64,000 bases of DNA from Nocardia alni (GTDB lineage Bacteria; Actinomycetota; Actinomycetes; Mycobacteriales; Mycobacteriaceae): assembly GCF_019038435.1 (NCBI RefSeq), contig NZ_JAGPOX010000039.1, positions 1 to 64,000 of the forward strand, given 5' to 3'. The notes under the pieces were generated by a model. The model was not told where the DNA came from and made no database searches. It saw nothing but the letters and a program-made list of their open reading frames with translations. Positions 61,084-64,000 of the stretch are shown piece after piece. How positions within the stretch are numbered: the first letter of the stretch is position 1; the number at the start of each line of letters is the position of its first letter. The position numbers were made by a program, and so were the translations under genes.

Positions 61084-62237
61084 CCGTGGTCCGCCGCATC
61101 CGCGCGAAGCTCGTCCGCGATGTCGGCCGTATGGGCGCCCAGGCGCGGCGCCGGACCGGTGATCCGGCCGGGGGTACGCGAGAACCCCACCGGCACACCG
61201 GGAAAGCGCACCGCACCGTACGGCGCGTCGACCGTCTCGAAGAAGCCCGCCGCGTTCAGGTGCTCGTTGTCGAACAGATCATCCAGGGCGCGCACCGGCG
61301 CGGCGGGAATATCCAGGGACCGAAGCAGATCCAGCCACTGCCCGGTGGTGCGCTCGGCGAATGTCTCGCCGAGCCGCGCGTACACGGTGTCGATCTGGGC
61401 GGCCCGCTGCGCGAGCGTGGCGAAATGCTCTCCGGCCCAGGGCGGCCGGACCGCCCCGACGAACGCGGACCACTGTTTGTCGTTGTACACCAGTGCGGAG
61501 ATGTATCCGTCCTTGGTCCGATAGGGCTTGCGATTCGGCGCCACCGCACGCGGATACACCGCCGGACCGAGCGGCGGGGTGAACATCGCGCCGTTGGCGT
61601 GCTCGACGAGCATGAACGCCGCCATGGTCTCGAACATCGCGACCTCGACCTCCTGCCCCTCGCCGGTTCGCTCGCGATGGAACAGCGCCATCATCGTGGC
61701 GTACAGCGCGGTCAGGCCGGCCACCTTGTCCGCCATGATGGTTCCGACGTAGCCGGGCGTGCCGGTGAGCTGTTCCTGCACGAACGGCAGGCCGCACTCG
61801 GCCTGGATGGTGTCGTCGTACGCGGTCAGGTTCGCGTCCGTGCCGCGCCGGCCGTAGCCGTAGCAGTTGGTATAGATGATCGAGGGATTGAGCGCGCTCA
61901 CCTCGCGGTACCCGAATCCGAGTTCGCCGATCGCCTTGGCCCGCATCGAGTGGATGAACACGTCGCCACCGCGGATCAGCTCACGCAGGGTCCGCGCGTC
62001 ATCCTCGGTGCGCAGATCCAGTACCACACTGCGCTTTCCGCGATTGACGTTGACGAACACGCCGCTCATCCCCGGTTCCGGCCCGGCCGAGATATAGCGG
62101 GTGTTGTCACCCGCGGGCGGCTCTATCTTGATCACATCCGCACCCATGTCGGCCATGATCTGGGTGCAATACGGCCCCATCACCATCGCCGTCAGGTCGA
62201 TGACACGCACTCCGGACAACGGACCGGTGTGTTCCAT
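61080..62237 (-). CDS. Family III CoA-transferase (CaiB/BaiF type)
   Basis: 385 residues. G-V-R-V-I-D-L-T opens the domain, N-V-N-R-G-K-R-S-V follows, and the catalytic aspartate is D170 in I-M-A-D-K-V-A-G. Family III enzymes exchange CoA between acyl groups through an aspartyl-CoA anhydride; others racemise 2-methylacyl-CoAs, but that branch is not indicated here. GAGGCTGAGG precedes the ATG. First gene of a three-gene minus-strand operon diverging from the acyl-CoA synthetase. Confidence 0.92.
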   Translation of the reverse strand: MEHTGPLSGVRVIDLTAMVMGPYCTQIMADMGADVIKIEPPAGDNTRYISAGPEPGMSGVFVNVNRGKRSVVLDLRTEDDARTLRELIRGGDVFIHSMRAKAIGELGFGYREVSALNPSIIYTNCYGYGRRGTDANLTAYDDTIQAECGLPFVQEQLTGTPGYVGTIMADKVAGLTALYATMMALFHRERTGEGQEVEVAMFETMAAFMLVEHANGAMFTPPLGPAVYPRAVAPNRKPYRTKDGYISALVYNDKQWSAFVGAVRPPWAGEHFATLAQRAAQIDTVYARLGETFAERTTGQWLDLLRSLDIPAAPVRALDDLFDNEHLNAAGFFETVDAPYGAVRFPGVPVGFSRTPGRITGPAPRLGAHTADIADELRADAADHG

Positions 62238-62338
62238 ACGCCTCAGCCTCCACAATCCGTCGCTGGCTGCGGGCCGCGAGCCCATACGGCATCGCACGAA
62301 CAGCCACTTCTGGACGACTCGGCCAGAGTATCTGATTA

Positions 62339-62361
62339 ATCCTTGCAAGGATAGCAAGGAT
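62339..62361. promoter_or_regulatory. Family A operator, best palindrome, in the divergent CoA-transferase/synthetase promoter
   Basis: ATCCTTGCAAGGAT (62339-62352) is a perfect 14-base palindrome, and GCAAGGAT is repeated at 62345 and 62354. It lies 102 bases before the CoA-transferase start and about 28 bases before the synthetase start, so it could control both. Confidence 0.65.
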
Positions 62362-62379
62362 CCTGATATCAAGAATGGC

Positions 62380-63924
62380 GTGGAGAGCAGCACCGGCGCC
62401 GATCCATCCGCGCACCCGCAGCCAGGTTCGGTGATCCGGGCGCCCGGCGCCATCGCCGACGTCTTGAACGATGCGCTGGCGGCCCGCCCGCACGCCCCGG
62501 CGGTCGAGGCCGTCTCCGGCGTGTGGTCGTACGCCGAGCTCGACGACCGGGCGCGGCGAGCCGCCGGCGCCCTGTGGTCGCTCGGTGTGCGCCCCGGTGA
62601 TCGCGTCGCGGCCTGTCTGCCCAACGATCTCGACATCGTCGCCGCCTTTCACGGCGCGCAGCGGATCGGGGCGGTCTGGGCGGGCATCGGCGAGGCGCTC
62701 GCCGAGGCCGAACAGGCCGGCCTGCACCAGTTGTGCGAGCCCACGGTCGTGCTGGCCGGACCGCGCTGCCGGCTGAACTCACCGGACTGCGTCGACCTCG
62801 ATCGCTGGGCGGAGCTGATGCGCCGAGCCGAGCCCGCCCCCCATGTCGAGCCCGATATCCATGCCCCCGCCGCCATCGGATTCACCAGCGGAACCTCCGG
62901 AAGCCCCAAGGCCGTCGTGCACAGCCAGCACAATCTGCTGCTGCCGGGCGCGGTCCTGCTCGCCACCCGCGGCTGGGGACCCGAGCTGCGCAAGGGCGAC
63001 AGCTTCCCGCTCACGATCCTCAACCTCATGGTCCTGTCCACCCTGCTCACCGCCCAGGCCGGCGGGTGCGCGGTGATCATGAACCGGCGCGATGTCGAGG
63101 GCGTCGCCGAATGGATCACCACCCGGAAGATCACGGTGTGGAACGGCGCTCCCGCACAGCTTTTCGATCTCGCCGAACGCCCGCAACTACGCCTGGACTC
63201 GCTGCGGGAGGTCTGGAGCGGCGGCGGCGACACCTCGGACGCGCTGCGCCGGGCGTTCGCCGACGCGCACGGACTGGTCCCCCGGACCACCTACGGCCTC
63301 AGCGAGGCGCCGACGGTCGTATCGATCGATCCGCCGGGCGCCGAATGGCATCCCGGCGCGAGCGGAAAACTGCTGCCACACTTCGACGTCGCGGCCTACG
63401 ACGACCAGGACCGCCGCCTGCCGCCGGGCGAACTCGGCGAATTGCGCCTCGGCCCGAGCACTACCGGCCCGTGGGCCGGGCAGTGGAGCCCGGCGCTCGG
63501 ATACTGGGAGAACGGCCGTGTGCGACCGCCCGGCCCGGGCCCGTTCGCCACCGGCGACATCGGCACCGTCGACTCCGAGGGGTGGCTGACGGTGCTGGAC
63601 CGCAAGAAGCTGGTCATCATCCGGGGCGGGGCGAACATCTACCCACTCGAAGTGGAGCGCGTCATCGGCGGATACCCCGGCGTGACCAGGGTGGCCGTCT
63701 GCCCGGTCCCCGACGACCGGCTCGGGCAACGAGTCGCGGCACTGGTCGAATGCGCCGATCCCACACTGGATTTCACCGCCCTCGCGGAGCAGTGCCGCCG
63801 CGAGCTGGCCGGATACAAGGTCCCGGAGATATGGACGCGGGTAGCGTCTCTGCCCACCAACGCCATGGGCAAGGTCGACCGCACTCGCCTCGCCGGACTG
63901 ATCGACCCGGAGGGCCGGGCATGA
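62380..63924 (+). CDS. AMP-dependent acyl-CoA synthetase / CoA ligase
   Basis: 514 residues. The adenylate-forming P-loop F-T-S-G-T-S-G-S-P-K (about 168-177), T-T-Y-G-L-S-E-A-P, the hinge region D-R-K-K-L-V-I-I-R-G-G-A-N-I-Y-P, and the C-terminal lysine in N-A-M-G-K-V-D-R are intact. It activates a carboxylic acid as acyl-CoA. GTG 62380 is the most upstream reasonable start after the operator; GTG 62431 is an alternative. Confidence 0.9.
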   Translation: MESSTGADPSAHPQPGSVIRAPGAIADVLNDALAARPHAPAVEAVSGVWSYAELDDRARRAAGALWSLGVRPGDRVAACLPNDLDIVAAFHGAQRIGAVWAGIGEALAEAEQAGLHQLCEPTVVLAGPRCRLNSPDCVDLDRWAELMRRAEPAPHVEPDIHAPAAIGFTSGTSGSPKAVVHSQHNLLLPGAVLLATRGWGPELRKGDSFPLTILNLMVLSTLLTAQAGGCAVIMNRRDVEGVAEWITTRKITVWNGAPAQLFDLAERPQLRLDSLREVWSGGGDTSDALRRAFADAHGLVPRTTYGLSEAPTVVSIDPPGAEWHPGASGKLLPHFDVAAYDDQDRRLPPGELGELRLGPSTTGPWAGQWSPALGYWENGRVRPPGPGPFATGDIGTVDSEGWLTVLDRKKLVIIRGGANIYPLEVERVIGGYPGVTRVAVCPVPDDRLGQRVAALVECADPTLDFTALAEQCRRELAGYKVPEIWTRVASLPTNAMGKVDRTRLAGLIDPEGRA

Positions 63925-64000
63925 GCGGATCGGGCATCACGCCACCGGGATTCGGTCTGGACGGACGAGTGGCGATCGTGACCGGAGCCTCGTCGGGCCT
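63921..64000 (+). CDS. Short-chain dehydrogenase/reductase, N-terminus only (cut by window end)
   Basis: ATG overlaps the stop of the synthetase gene (ATGA). The visible 26 codons include G-L-D-G-R-V-A-I-V-T-G-A-S-S-G, the beginning of an SDR cofactor loop. The gene continues to the right. Confidence 0.8.
   Translation, partial: MSGSGITPPGFGLDGRVAIVTGASSG

Overview
The window is high-GC DNA from an actinomycete. Codon use, GTG/TTG starts behind strong AGGAGG-type sites, a kinase-MalT fusion like mycobacterial PknK, and many SDR, acyl-CoA and flavin/F420 oxidoreductase genes fit a Nocardia/Rhodococcus/Mycobacterium-type genome; the genus is an inference. No rRNA, tRNA, CRISPR array, insertion sequence or phage gene was seen.

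Layout. (1) 1-492: edge of a CadD-like exporter on the minus strand. (2) 746-19974: one plus-strand run of 17 closely spaced or overlapping genes (SMP-30/lactonase propeller, SDRs, Rieske oxygenase, Baeyer-Villiger monooxygenase, thiamine-diphosphate enzyme, aldehyde dehydrogenase, LLM flavoprotein, TauD-type dioxygenase, MFS transporter, Zn-alcohol dehydrogenase, CMD, EthD and SnoaL proteins). It looks like a catabolic operon for a cyclic or aromatic compound. (3) 20021-22852: minus-strand DUF1214 protein and three small proteins, including a lipoprotein. (4) 23017-28867: five-gene operon (beta-hydroxyacid dehydrogenase, PrpF-type isomerase, ALDH, tricarballylate-dehydrogenase-like flavoprotein, metallo-beta-lactamase-fold hydrolase). 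(5) 29088-32435: large Ser/Thr kinase-ATPase-repeat regulator, then a small membrane protein. (6) 33001-35372: coupled acyl-CoA dehydrogenases. (7) 35584-39515: accessory stretch with a DUF234-type ATPase/nuclease, YbaK, Nudix and Rpn-like nuclease. (8) 39666-43432: ferredoxin, P450, SDR and MFS operon with a ferredoxin-reductase remnant upstream. (9) 43749-45553: two-component system. (10) 45659-50419: aldo-keto reductase, Zn-ADH, amidohydrolase and LLM protein. (11) 50444-58260: LysR regulator diverging from SDR, sulfotransferase, SDR, cysD, cysNC and cysQ, an apparent dedicated sulfonation operon. (12) 58322-64000: DUF1330 protein, enoyl-CoA hydratase, two types of CoA-transferase, acyl-CoA synthetase and the start of another SDR.

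How it may work together. Three families of near-palindromic sites recur in front of separate transcription units. Family A (ATCCTTAtnAGgAT) lies at 623, 22922, 48100 and 62339. Family B (GAGAATAnnATTCTC) lies at 35449, 48132 and 58660. Family C (GGTGTA-N6-TACACC) lies at 32452, 43683 and 48048. The amidohydrolase promoter carries all three. This ties the blocks into one or more local regulons whose repressors are not encoded here, apart from the LysR protein and the two-component system, neither of which is linked to the sites by evidence. The substrate cannot be read from the sequence. A reasonable outline is ring or side-chain oxygenation, Baeyer-Villiger insertion and lactone opening, C-C cleavage, aldehyde oxidation, then CoA activation and beta-oxidation.
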